From the NCBI GenBank assembly GCA_023935145.1, contig CM043699.1, positions 124,261,036-124,325,035 on the forward strand: 64,000 nucleotides of DNA, written 5' to 3'. The notes under the pieces were generated by a model. The model searched no databases. It worked only from the letters and a program-made list of their open reading frames with translations, and was not told where the DNA came from. The first letter of the stretch is position 1, and every line of letters starts with the position of its first letter. Source of the DNA: Bretschneidera sinensis. Lineage: Eukaryota; Streptophyta; Magnoliopsida; Brassicales; Akaniaceae. Position numbers and translations under genes: made by a program. Shown piece by piece: positions 13,201-23,202 of the stretch.

Positions 13201-14273
13201 CGGGAAGGCAGCCGGTCTTATGTGAATGAAAGAACCGGAAAGGCAGTCGGTCTAAATGTGAATGAAAGAACTGAGAATGCAGCCAGTCTAAATGAGAATG
13301 AAAGAATCGAGAAGGCAACCAGTCTAAGATAATAACAACCTGTCGACAGGTGGGAAGACGTTCCCATCATATGCATTCATTGCATTGCATTTTTTTAATT
13401 ATTGCTTGCATTATTGAAATACTGATGTGTGATGTATAAATTGTGAATATAATTAAGGATGGTTGAGTCTCACAAAAAGAGACAGTTATGGTGATAAGAT
13501 TTGTGAAATGCTGAGGTGTGGTGTATTATTGTGAATATAATTAATGATGGTTGAGTCTCACTGAAAGATACAGTTATGTGATAAGATTATTGAAATGTTG
13601 AGGTGTGGTGTATTATTGTGAATATAAATATAGATGGATGAGTCTCACAGAGAGACAGCTATGGTGATGAGATTATTGAAATGCTGAGGTGTGGTGTGTT
13701 ATTGTTATAGTGATAAGAACAATCTAAATGGTAGATTTTACGATGTGAACCTCCTTACGAGGAAATTATGAGATAATTGATGGTCTTAAGGTGAACCAAT
13801 AAATAAGAGGAAGAGATTGATAGAGAATGAATATTATGATATGTGGAGTGATAGTAGAGTGCTAGTATCAAGTGTAGGAAATATAAATTGATTTAAATAT
13901 TAAAAGACTGTTTATACAAATGAGTACTTTTAGTAAATTTAATTCACTGAGCTTGTGAACCTCACCCCTTATTGTACAATGATTTTTAGGTAGCAGGCTT
14001 GACAAATAGTTTCGTGAGTTGAAATTAAAAAAAAAATCATTTTCTGTAAGCCACGTGCTTGTCATCATCCCTAGACTAATGAGAAAATAAAAAATGAAAA
14101 ATTTATTTGTAAATTTTTATGTATTTTACGTTGTATAGAATGTTTGAAGCTCAGATTGATGTAAATTTCTTTTGGTGTTATTTATTTTTATTATTGCATA
14201 TATGTGTCGTGCTGAGATTTTAAAATGTGATGACACCGTTTTGGGGGTGGCCAACCCGAGATGAGTCGTTACA
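10252..14273 (+). repeat. Element B 3' LTR, split by a solo LTR
   Basis: The LTR blocks are 10252-10389 and 11846-14273. Start TGTAATACCC, end GAGTCGTTACA. Net length is about 2.56 kb, equal to the 5' LTR. It carries the same palindrome (11883-11896) and the same three tandem-repeat blocks (12844-13021, 13145-13327, 13413-13720). Short ORFs here are not coding. Confidence 0.9.
10390..11845 (+). mobile_element. Solo LTR of the E-like Athila family inside B 3' LTR
   Basis: Starts TGATGAGAGCCATAAAATGC and ends GTTATGTTTTGGGCGT. It matches element E's LTR (reverse strand at 41177-42525) and element D's LTR over most of its length. The last few bases (expected ..AATCA) are missing. Flanks GTGGA (10385-10389) and ATGGA (11846-11850) fit a 5-bp duplication with one change. 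A GC-rich array of GTCAAGGTGCACC/GAGGCACACCC motifs lies at about 10850-11030. There is no gene. Confidence 0.8.
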
Positions 14274-14461
14274 GTTCAACATGGTCAACATCCTCAGACT
14301 ATGATAAGAAAAAAAGAAAGACAGATGTATATATACATGCATGAGTTGTAAATATTTGAGTATATTTTGTAAGTAATTTTAGTTGATGTAGTAGTTGTTG
14401 CATATATGTGTCATGCTTGGAACTTAAATGTGACGGTACCATCTCGGGTTGGGTCGTTACA

Positions 14462-14877
14462 TTGATAGTGAGAATGCCCACAATTTCATACAAAAAGAAG
14501 TTATTACAAGACAAGGTCTGCCCATATCCCCCTCTATAATGTTCAAAGTTTATGTGGGAAATAGAGATTATCTCTGTTGTGATAATATTTTCTACTTAGT
14601 TCCTATCACACTTCAACAACATCGGTTTATGGTACACCTATTTGTTCTTCCCATTCAAGGGGCAGACGTTGCCTTAGGAACACAATGGTTAGAAAAACTG
14701 GGACCAGTTCTCACTAACTATAAGGATCTGACAATGGACTTCACATGGAAAGGGCATCAAGTACATCTCCAGGTTGAATCATACTTACACCTTGCCCCAT
14801 TACTTCACATTCAACTTAAGAAATTAGTAAAGTATGAAGGCTTTATCTTTTATTATCATTTAGAGATTGAAGATTAG
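14462..14877 (+). pseudogene. Element A protease body
   Basis: Coding resumes after the solo LTR with DSENAHNFIQ, where active gypsy proteases have Asp-Ser-Gly, so the catalytic Gly is Glu. The later landmark GADVALGTQWLEKLGP (the ILG-x-x-W-L flap-side block) is well kept. The frame is open to a TAG at 14875. This joins in phase with the block ending at 266, which shows that the solo LTR split one gene. Confidence 0.85.
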
Positions 14878-15109
14878 AAATAGGACTTAGAATAGAAGTC
14901 ATAGACAAAGGAGTTGCAGATATACTACAAGACTTCTAAGTGGTTTTTCAAGAACCAACTCAGTTACCTCTCTTTAGACTACTCAATCATCACATACATC
15001 TACTTTCTCATGCTAAACCTGTCAATGTCAAACCTTCCAAGTATCCACATTTTTAGAAGAGTGAGATTGAAAGATTGGTGCAGAAGATGTTACGGAGTGG
15101 CATTATAGG

Positions 15110-16258
15110 AGACAGTCAAAGCCCTTTTCATCCCCAGTACTGTTAGTGAAAAAAAAAATGATAGCTCCTAGAGGTTCTGTATTGACTATAGGGCTTTAAA
15201 TGCAATAATTATTAAAGATAGGTTCCCAATACCTACAATTGATGATTTGCTAGATGAGCTGCATAGAGCTAAGGATTTCTCTAAACATGATTTGAGGTCT
15301 GGTTACCATCAGATAAGGGTCTATAAAGAAGACATCCCAAAAACTACATTCAAGACATACCAATAACACTATGAATTCCTTGTCATGCCATTTGGGTTGA
15401 CCAATGCCCCCTCTATATTTCAAGCTATAATGAATCTAATCTTTAAACCCTTGTTAAGGTGATATGTAATAGTCTTCTTTGATGACATCCTAGTTTACAA
15501 TCCTTCATTGGAAAATCATAAGCTTCACCTCAAACAAATGCTGCAATATCTAGCTGACCATAAACTGTATACCAAAAGAAGCGAATGTGAGTTATGTAAG
15601 GAAACTATTCAGTACATAGGGCATATGGTTTCTTTAGAAGGTGTGCAACCAAACCAAAAGAAGATTCAAGCTATACTACAATAGCCAGTTCCAACAAATC
15701 TTAAACAACTAAGCGGTTTTTTGGGTTTAACTAGTTATTATATAAAGTTTGTTAAGCACTATGTCACAATAGTTGCACCATTAACTAACCTTTTGAAGAA
15801 GGAAGCCTTCCGTTGGAATGAGGCTGCATAGAACTTCTTTCAGACATTGAAGGCTGCCATGACACAAGTTCCTATCCTAGCCTTACCAAACTATACAAAG
15901 ACCTTTAAAGTAGAAATAGATGCATCTGATGTGCGTAATGGAGCTACGCTAACTCACAAAGGACATCCATTAGCCTTCTTTAGTAAGAAGTTAGGGTAAA
16001 AATGAGCTCTGCCTCTACATATGTCAAAAAACTCTATGCCATAAAAGAAGCAATCATGAAGTGGAGACAAAATCTCCTAGGGAGAGAAAATTCATCATCA
16101 AGACAGATCATAGAAGCCTCAAGAATTTGATGAATCAGGTTGTTCAAACTCCTGAATAACACCATTACTTAAACAAACTTCTTGGGTTTGATTATATCTT
16201 TATCTATAGACTTGGAAAAGATAATGAGGTAGCTGATGCATTATCTAGACTTTCATAA
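15110..16258 (+). pseudogene. Element A reverse transcriptase and RNase H
   Basis: Seen in order: [12 protein letters not shown] (about 15170-15205), [41 protein letters not shown] (about 15365-15425), the catalytic VIVFFDDILVY with both Asp kept (about 15466-15500), the thumb motif GHMVS, and LSGFLGLTSYY. RNase H starts near 15900 with FKVEIDASD and includes HPLAFFSKKL. At least seven in-frame stops and one frameshift after 16000 make it inactive. RT copies element RNA into DNA in the particle. Confidence 0.85.
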
Positions 16259-16309
16259 ACTACTGTAACCATAACTAATTCCTGGTCAATTCAATCTAAG
16301 GGAGATTTA

Positions 16310-16574
16310 ATGGCAATTGCCAAGCTTATTTTTGACATTGTGGCACACCTAAGAGAGGAAAACATCAAGGATATAGAGTTAATAGCTATTCATCTAGCTA
16401 TTAATAATGGCTCCCCTTTGTACAAATTTTACTTAGTTACAGATGGCTTGTTATACTATAAAGGCAAGCTAAGAATAGGATCCAATTCTAAGTTAAGGAC
16501 TACCCTAATCACTAAATCTCACTCCTCTCCCATGGGAGGCCATTATGGGGTGCTTAAAACTTACTTGAGATTGT
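16310..16574 (+). pseudogene. Element A integrase, zinc-binding N-terminus
   Basis: The frame holds DGLLYYKGKLRI and then the start of the HHCC domain (HSSPMGGHYGVLKTYLR). It is cut at 16574 by compound element C. The expected continuation, a decayed FFWP..CQQ-like stretch, follows at 28726-28800. Confidence 0.85.
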
Positions 16575-16754
16575 TGATAGATGCTTAAATATGCCCCTTT
16601 ATTTACATTTATTAGGTCCTTAGTTACATTAATTTAGTTTTTTTTTACTTCATTTGTGTATTTCACATGTGTTTTATAGGTTTTGGAAGAAAAGAAGCAG
16701 TTTTGGCACTTAAAGGAAGAAGTCTGGAAATTCTGGAGCAGTCTCTGGTCAATC

Positions 16755-16872
16755 TGCGATCAATCGCACCATGCAATGTGATCGAGCACACATTGCGATC
16801 GTGCGCACAGAAGAGGGATCGATAGCAGCACTGCGATCGAGCGCAAGACGTGTGCGATCGAGCGTATATATA
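16755..16872 (+). repeat. GCGATCGAGCGCA motif array
   Basis: About six variants of the 13-mer GCGATCGAGCGCA, many holding the palindrome CGATCG, in 118 bases. The array ends about 105 bases before the TATA box. Matching arrays occur in the other C-family LTRs at about 20680-20790, 22905-23030, 28415-28535 and 6650-6745. Confidence 0.8.
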
Positions 16873-16976
16873 CGGGCGTGAACAGTAAACTGCAGAACCC
16901 TATTTTGGAAATAAAGAGTTTTTGTCTGTTTAGGAAGTTTAGGGTTTCCTGCACCTCTTAGGACTTCTCAAAGACC

Positions 16977-16984
16977 TATAAATA
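16977..16984 (+). promoter_or_regulatory. TATA box of C outer left LTR
   Basis: TATAAATA followed by CACCTGTAAAGCACACACAAAG, a context kept in all C-family LTRs (20933-20940 plus strand; near 22790 and 28308 minus strand). It probably directs Pol II transcription from the LTR. Confidence 0.65.
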
Positions 16985-17917
16985 CACCTGTAAAGCACAC
17001 ACAAAGATCATCACTTCTTAGAGATTACTTTTATCTTTTGCTTAAGCTCGGAGTTTTAGGGTTTGGAGAGGATTGACAACCCGTCTCCTTAGTATTCTTC
17101 GGGTTTTATATTTCATGCTTAGTTTATATATGATGTTTATTTTAGACAGCATGTGTAACTAACTTTCTTATAAGGCTCGATTGAAGCCCTAGTTATGCTT
17201 TCTCATATATTTATTCATTGATAAATCTTTACCAATAGCCTTTATTATGTTGCTTAACTTGATTAATGCTTGTGCTTATTTAAATTCCTCATATGTATGT
17301 GTATGGCCAGCGTATGCATGTGGTATGGATTGGTTAGTTAGATCAATTTGGATGACCGAGTCCTGGGTCTAACATTAGTAACAAAAGATATCCACACCGG
17401 ATTCTTGGATTAATCAACATGGAAAACCAGGAGTAGATACCATGCCCTAGGTCTCATGTGGTTGTCGATTTCCATAGTACTTATGCTTTCTTAAGGAACA
17501 ACTCAAGCAGATTCCATGCTGAATCCCTTAAGGAAGAAAAGAGTTAGAGTAGATACCATGCCTAACTCGTTGTTTAGGGAAATTAATAGCTTAAGGAGTA
17601 GATACCATGCCCTTAGGTTGGAAACCAGTAGGTATACATGATAAGGCTAGTGCACTGATACATTATACAATTGGGAAAGTATGACTAGTAGTGGATATCA
17701 AAGCCCTATGTCGTTATTATTATCACTCATATTCAACAGTTATTTTATTTCTTGTTACTTTAAAGAAACTAATTCTAAAAACTGAACTTTACCAATCCCT
17801 GTGGAGATGATCTTGCTTTCGCACACTACACTACACTGTCGACCTTGTGCACTTGCAAGTAAAACTAGTACGATTATCTGCTTAATTATTTAGGTATATA
17901 ATCGTCCAACACGTTTT

Positions 17918-17935
17918 TGGCGCCGTTGCCAGTGA
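17918..17935 (+). other. Primer binding site of C left half (tRNA-Asp type)
   Basis: TGGCGCCGTTGCCAGTGA, six bases after the LTR end (spacer CGTTTT). It resembles TGGCGCCGTTGCCGGGGA, the tRNA-Asp site usual in Athila-like elements, with two changes. Confidence 0.85.
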
Positions 17936-18094
17936 TTGTGCTAAATTTCTTTTTGGAATTATTTTTGTTAGTTTATTATTATTATTTTATTTTATTCTGT
18001 TCTATTTTATTTTTCTATTTTTATCAGAAATTAGGTTTATTCCTTCTTTTAATTTTCTGTTTTTTTTTCAGGTGTGCAGGGGAGGAGTTTTTGT

Positions 18095-18175
18095 CCTCAT
18101 TGCGATCGAGCGCACCCCTTGGTGTGATCGAGTGCAATCCCAGTGCGATCGAGCACTGTTCTTGGTGCACTCGAG
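18095..18175 (+). repeat. GCGATCGAGCGCA motif array in the 5' leader of C left half
   Basis: Four variants (GCGATCGAGCGCA, GTGATCGAGTGCA, GCGATCGAGCACT, GCACTCGAGCACA) lie between the primer site and the gag remnant. The same motif is in the LTRs, but this copy is outside them. Confidence 0.75.
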
Positions 18176-18239
18176 CACAAAAGCTCCAGAGAGTACCCGA
18201 GAAGTAGTATTGAAACTGCTACACTGAAGTTTTTCAACT

Positions 18240-18933
18240 AATTCAATCGAGGGAGAAGCACCAATGGCAGAAACTAGATATGTTTGTCTAGATGCTATGG
18301 AGAGGAAGCTAGATATACTTGTAGAAGTCATGATTGCTCGGATTGCCTCACCTAGGCCACAAGCTACACCACTCCATGTATGTGCTATTTGTAGTCGTTT
18401 TGATCACACTACTGAAATTTTCCCTTTATATTCATCTGCAGATCAAGAGCAAGCAAACTATGTGGGACCAAACAACTACAATCCATATGCAAATACCTAC
18501 AATTCAGAATGGTGAAACCACCCCGAACTTCTCATGGAGCAACGATCAAAATGCATGGAACCTTCAAGGGCAACAAAGGAACTTCCAACAAGCAGCTCAA
18601 TCAGTTCCAGAATCAAGAGAGAGTGACCTAGAGAGCATTGTGAGGGAATTGGTCATTCAACAACAACAGCTGATTACCTTACATGGGCAGTTTATGACTG
18701 AGGAAAGACAAATAAATGCAAGGCATGAGCAAGCTATTCAAAGATTGGAAGTACAAGTGGGGCAATTAACTAAGCAACTAAGTGAACAAGAGAAAGGTGT
18801 TGTTGAGCAAGCTTTTCCAACCCATCATGTTGATCTATTAGAACTGCTTATACCTATAGTGTCACAAGATCAGAATTTGAGCCCGAATGTAAGGATGTTA
18901 CTAATGATATCATTGAAACTGTGCACTTCCTAG
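18240..18933 (+). pseudogene. C left half gag remnant
   Basis: Starts at about the ATG at 18264 with MAETRYVCLDAMERKLDI. It matches the middle of the gag at 24646-27144, around that ORF's LERKLDM, so the N-terminal half of gag is deleted. A zinc-knuckle remnant CAICSRFDHTTEIF follows, with the fourth ligand Cys changed to Phe. After a stop and frame change near 18514, the 18334-18933 frame continues with a Gln-rich coiled-coil-like segment (ELVIQQQQL..QLTKQLSEQ) seen also in the minus-strand gag. Non-functional. Confidence 0.75.
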
Positions 18934-19136
18934 AGGCCTCTCCAAATCATCCAAGTAAGTACACCGATCCATTTGACATTCTTATGCTTTCTAATACTAC
19001 TTTTCTCCCTTTTATTGTACAGGCACCTAACTTGGAATTCAAGCAGTTGCCAGAGCACTTACTTTATGCTTATATGGGAGAGAATAAGACACTTCCTATG
19101 CTAGCTGCTGCCACTCTTACTTTTAGGAAAAAATAA
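18921..19136 (+). pseudogene. C left half pol remnant (pre-RT segment, Athila type)
   Basis: A 71-codon stretch contains APNLEFKQLPEHLLYAYMGE followed by NKTLPMLAAATLT. From family knowledge, this is the conserved segment just before RT in Athila-like pol (leucine-rich L-P-x-H-L-x-Y-A-Y-L-G). It ends at a stop and no RT follows. It shows that the gag-only elements here derive from, or recombined with, a full pol-bearing relative. Confidence 0.75.
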
Positions 19137-19200
19137 GGCTTGGTCCGGCTGAAGACGTTAAACTTAGCACTCATGGGAGGCACCCCAGACTTATCCTTTT
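19137..19200 (+). other. Conserved post-ORF block with short ATG frame
   Basis: GGCTGAAGACGTTAAACTTAGC, then ATGGGAGGCACCCCA. Near-identical blocks follow the gag-protease ORF in the other three gag-only elements (about 24590-24645 minus, 34590-34640 plus, 44090-44145 minus). Here the ATG frame is short (MGGTPDL..). Confidence 0.75.
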
Positions 19201-20488
19201 CATTTTAGTATTTTTCGTTTATTTATATTTATATTTACGTATCTAGTATTTATATTTCTTGTTTTCCGGAACAATGTTTATTTTTCTTTGTCCTGTACTT
19301 AGTGCGTGCATCCAGTTCAAGTTTGGGGGCATGTTACAAGCAAAGCAAGCAACCTAGTTCTCCATCTCCCAGGTCAGATCTTTCCATGCCACACACATTG
19401 GGGACAATGTGTATTTTAAGTTTGGTGGTAATGGGAGATACTAGATACTATCACACACGCACTTGAAACACATGCACACATTAAGTCCCAGTTTTTTTTT
19501 TTTTTTTTTAGGAAGATAAATGCATGTTCTTTTGGTAAACAAAAATTTTGGTTGATTTAAAAATTTAATAACACTTCATTAGTAAGCTTAAAAGCTAGAA
19601 CACATAGTCTTGCAATGGGAATTTTACAAAGTTTAGTTACCTACATCAAGGCACCTAAGAATTCACGAGTTTGATCCAAATTTGCACAAGCACATTTAGC
19701 ACACATTTGTGTGGGGAATGACATATAATTCTCTTGTATATGTTTCCATAATCTAACTGTAATCGGATAACTTGTTGAAAAGAACACTTTGACATAAGAA
19801 AAATAAAGAAAAAAAAATATAAGAAAAATGTTCATCATGCAAAAAGTGATCAAAAAGCTTTCCACTGAGTAACTGGGCCTCTTGCCTCAGTAAGCATTGA
19901 GTGTTCACGTCAAAAGGTGGAAATTTCATTTAGAAGCATTAAAACCTATTAGTTCCATAGCCTTTTTGATTTGAGTTAGTAAGTCTTTAGGAGTGTCTTT
20001 ACACCTAATGCCCTAAAACCATCTGGTTTGGGAGTCATTGGCTAAACACTCGTTACAAGGGTCAAATAGAAAGCTCGATGGAACTCAACATGGCAAAGAT
20101 CGCATGATGAAAGAAAAAGAAAGAAGAAGAAAGTATTATGCCATTTTTGTTCTCTTTGATAAGGAATTCGATAAAGGTTTGGGCATTGAAACCCTATACA
20201 CTAAAATTATATGGAAGCCTCATCTTATATGTTCTAATCCATCACACACAAATCAAACTTACGATACCTTAAGCCAACCTTAGGTAAGTAACATGAACTT
20301 TTGAAAATCCTTTTTCAATACAAAAAGTTGTTTGTATTTTAAGCTTACTCATGAACTATTATCATAATTTTTTTTGTGCAACCCAAATCTTTGAGTATCA
20401 TGGAAGTGAATTTATCTTTAATTTTGTTCTTCATTTAGTTTTTAGTTTTGTATTGCTAAGGGACTAGCAATATGTAAGTTTGGGGGTG
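19201..20488 (+). other. Non-coding 3' internal region and polypurine tract of C left half
   Basis: No gene seen. It holds TTTGGGGGC near 19322, a small inverted repeat CACATTG/CAATGTG around GGGGA near 19395, an 81-codon frame with no recognisable similarity (20038-20283, unlikely to be real), and the polypurine tract GTTTGGGGGTG (20478-20488) directly before the LTR. Confidence 0.7.
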
Positions 20489-21842
20489 TGATAAGTGCTT
20501 AAATATTCATATTTAAGCCCTTTAATTTACATGTATTAAGCTCTTTGTCTATACGTTTTAGTCTGTTTTACTTCATTTTGTGTGTTTCACATGTTTTTAT
20601 AGGTCTTAGAGAAAAAGGAAGCAGTTTTGGCACTTAAGGGAAGAAGCCTGGAAATCCTGGAGCAGCTTCTGGTTAAAGTGCAATCGATCGCACTACTGCA
20701 TACGATCGAGCGCACATGCAATTGTTCACACACATGAAGGATCGAGTGTAGCAATGCGATCGAGTGCAAGACGCATGCGATCGAGTGCACATGTACGGGT
20801 GTGAACAGTAAACTGCAGAACCCTATTTTGGAAATAACTCTATTTTGGAAATAACCCTATTTTGGAAATAAATGAGTTTTGTGTTTTAGGAAAGTTTAGG
20901 AACTCATGAGCCTTCTAGGACTACTCAAGCCCTATAAATACACCTGTAAAGTACACACAAAGAATCACTTCTTTTAATCACTTCTTCTATCTTTTACTTT
21001 TAGCTTGGAGAAGGAAACTATGGAGGAGAATTGACGACTCTTCTCCCAGGTTTCTTCTTTTCTTTATTTTTATTATGTATACTTAACTTTTAGTAAGGCC
21101 TTGGTTGAAGCCCTAATTATGTTTACTCAATAAATTTAGTATTGGCACCATTGCGATATTTATGTTGTGTTGCTTAACTTGATTAATACCTGCTTTTATT
21201 TAAATTCCTTATATGTATATGTCTGATCAATATGTGCATGTGGTATGGAGTTGTTAGTTAGATCAATTTGGATGACCGAGTCCTGGGTCTGACATTAGTA
21301 ACAAAAGATATCCACACCGGATTCTTGGGTTAATCAACATGGAAAACCAGGAGTAGATACCATACCCTAAGTCCCATGTGGTTGTCGATTTCCACAGATC
21401 CTATGCTCTCTTAAGGAACAACTCAGCATACACCAGATTGAATCCCTTGAGAGAGAAAAGAGTTAGAGTAGATACCATGCCTAACTTATTGCTTAGGGAG
21501 ATCAATAGCTTAAGGAGTAGATACCATGCCCTTAGGTTGACAAACATTAGGTATTCATGACATGAATAAAGCATTGGCATACTGTTTTGTTGTGGTAGCA
21601 TGATTAGTGGTGAATATCAAGTCCCTACGCCTTTATCTTTATTATTTTACCTTTATCAAAATCAACTCTTTTATTATTTCTATCTTTTTACATTGCGAAT
21701 ATAATTCTAAATCGAACTTTACCGATCCCTGTGGAGATGATCTTGCTTTCGCATACTATACTACACTGTCGACCTTGTGCACTTGTAAGTAAAACTAGAG
21801 CGATTATTTGCCTATTAATTTTGGTAGATAATTGTCACAACA
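20489..21842 (+). repeat. Compound C inner left LTR (type Y)
   Basis: 1354 bp, TGATAAGTGCTTAAATATTC to GTCACAACA. It is close to the reverse complement of 27401-28720 and less like the X pair. TATA box at 20933-20940. It includes a 17-bp triplication absent from its partner. Confidence 0.9.
20821..20871 (+). repeat. 17-bp unit repeated three times
   Basis: CCCTATTTTGGAAATAA, CTCTATTTTGGAAATAA, CCCTATTTTGGAAATAA in tandem. The other C-family LTRs hold one copy, so this is a private expansion, probably by replication slippage. Confidence 0.85.
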
Positions 21843-21862
21843 AGTTTTTCAAAAACTTGTTG
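21838..21862. other. U5-U5 joint of compound C
   Basis: CAACAAGTTTTT (21838-21849), a single C (21850), then AAAAACTTGTTG (21851-21862). Each arm is an LTR end (CAACA), the spacer AGTTTT found between LTR and primer site at 27395-27400, and one extra T equal to the first primer-site base. A processed, integrated 3' LTR should not keep these seven bases. Confidence 0.85.
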
Positions 21863-23202
21863 GACGATTATATACCTAAATAATTAAGCAGATAATCGTA
21901 CTAGTTTTACTTGCAAATGCACAAGGTCGACAGTGTAGTGTAGTGTGCGAAAGCAAGATCATCTCCACAGGGATTGGTAAAGTTCAGTTTTTAGAATTAG
22001 TTTCTTTAAAGTAACAAGAAATAAAATAACTGTTGAATGTGAGTGATAATAATAACGACATAGGGCTTTGATATCCACCACTAGTCATACTTTCCCAATT
22101 GTATAATGTATCAGTGCACTAGCCTTATCATGTATACCTACTGGTTCCCAACCTAAGGGCATGGTATCTACTTCTTAAGCTATTAATTTCCCTAAGCAAC
22201 GAGTTAGGCATGATATCTACTCTAACTCTTTTCTTCCTTAAGGGATTCAACATGGTATCTGCTTGAGTTGTTCCTTAAGAAAGCATAAGTATTATGGAAA
22301 TCGACAACCACATGAGACCTAGGGCATGATATCTACTCCTGGTTTCCCATGTTGATTAATCCAAGAATCTGGTGTGGATATCTTTTGTTAGTAATGTTAA
22401 ACCCAGGACTCGGTCATCCAAATTAATCTAACTAACCAATCCATACCACATGCATACACTGGGCATAGACATACATATGAGGAATTTAAATAAGCACAGG
22501 CATTAATCAAGTTAAGCAACATAATAAAGGCTATTGGTAAAGATTTATCAATGAATAAATATATGAGAAAGCATAACTAGGGCTTCAATCGAGCCCTATA
22601 AGAAAGTTGGTTACAAATTTTGTCTAAAATAAACATCATATATAAACTAAGCATGAAATATAAAACCCGAAGAATACTAAGGAGACGGGTTGTCAATCCT
22701 CTCCAAAGCCTAAAATTTCGAGCTTAAGCAAAATATAAAAGTGATCTCTAAGAGGTGATGATCTTTGTGTGTGCTTTACAGGTGTATTTATAGGTCTTTG
22801 AGAAGTCCTAAGAGGTGCAGGAAACCTTAAACTTCCTAAACCGACAAAAACTCTTTATTTCCAAAACAGGGTTCTGCAGTTTACTGTTCACGCTCGTATA
22901 TGTGCGCTCGATCGCACACTTCTTGCGCTCGATCGCAGTGCTGCGCTCGATCCCTCTTCTGTGTGCACGATCGCAATGTGCGCTCGATCGCATTGCATGG
23001 TGCGATCGATCACAGATTGACTAGAGACTACTCCAGGATTTCCAGGCTTCTTACTTTAAGTGCCAAAACTGCTTCTTTTCTTCCAAAACCTATAAAACAC
23101 ATGTGAAATACACAAATGAAGTAAAACAAACTAAATTAACGTAACTAAGGACCTAATAAATGTAAATAAGAGGCTTAAATATGAATATTTAAGCACCTAT
23201 CA
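21858..23202 (-). repeat. Compound C inner right LTR (type X)
   Basis: 1345 bp. On the minus strand it runs from TGATAGGTGCTTAAATATTC to GTCCAACA. It pairs with 16575-17911. Motif array at about 22905-23030. Open frames here (22808-23106) arise from the motif array, not from a gene. Confidence 0.9.

Larger units (their letters stand above)
2326..14273 (+). mobile_element. Element B: Del/Tekay-like Ty3/gypsy retrotransposon, decayed
   Basis: Complete structure: 5' LTR 2326-4884, tRNA-iMet primer site 4889-4900, gag and pol remnants, polypurine tract before 10252, 3' LTR 10252-14273. The flanking duplication GTTCA is perfect (2321-2325 and 14274-14278). It inserted into a related, older solo LTR. 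Two later solo-LTR insertions lie inside it: 5593-6926 in gag and 10390-11845 in the 3' LTR. Clade call rests on the 2.56-kb LTRs starting TGTAATACC, the GGGGATGAAATTTTTGTAAGG-like end of the internal region, and RT/integrase motifs. The coding region is riddled with stops. Confidence 0.9.
267..14461 (+). mobile_element. Solo LTR of a Del/Tekay-like element, itself split by element B
   Basis: The left part is 267-2325 and the right part 14279-14461, about 2.24 kb when joined. The left end reads TATAATATTTG, a decayed form of the TGTAATACC start of element B's LTR. The right end, GGGTCGTTACA, matches B's LTR end. It is flanked by TTGAC (262-266) and TTGAT (14462-14466), a 5-bp duplication with one transition. 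There is no internal domain or second LTR, so it is a solo LTR from LTR-LTR recombination. It cuts element A's protease exactly at the catalytic Asp codon. Bases 306-2325 hold no gene. Confidence 0.8.
16575..17911 (+). repeat. Compound C outer left LTR (type X)
   Basis: 1337 bp from TGATAGATGCTTAAATATGC to GTCCAACA. It is nearly the reverse complement of 21858-23202. Shared X-only text includes TATTAGGTCCTTAGTTAC in U3 and AGTGCACTGATACATTATAC near the 3' end. A 12-kb spacing and inverted orientation separate the pair. Confidence 0.9.

Noticed and set aside
20038..20283. An 81-codon gene in the 3' internal region of C
   Set aside because: No recognisable motif, poor composition, and not kept in the opposite half of the compound.
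22808..23106. Overlapping 60-70 codon frames rich in Cys, Asp and Arg repeats
   Set aside because: They are read-throughs of the CGATCG motif array in an LTR; the same frames recur in every C-family LTR on either strand.
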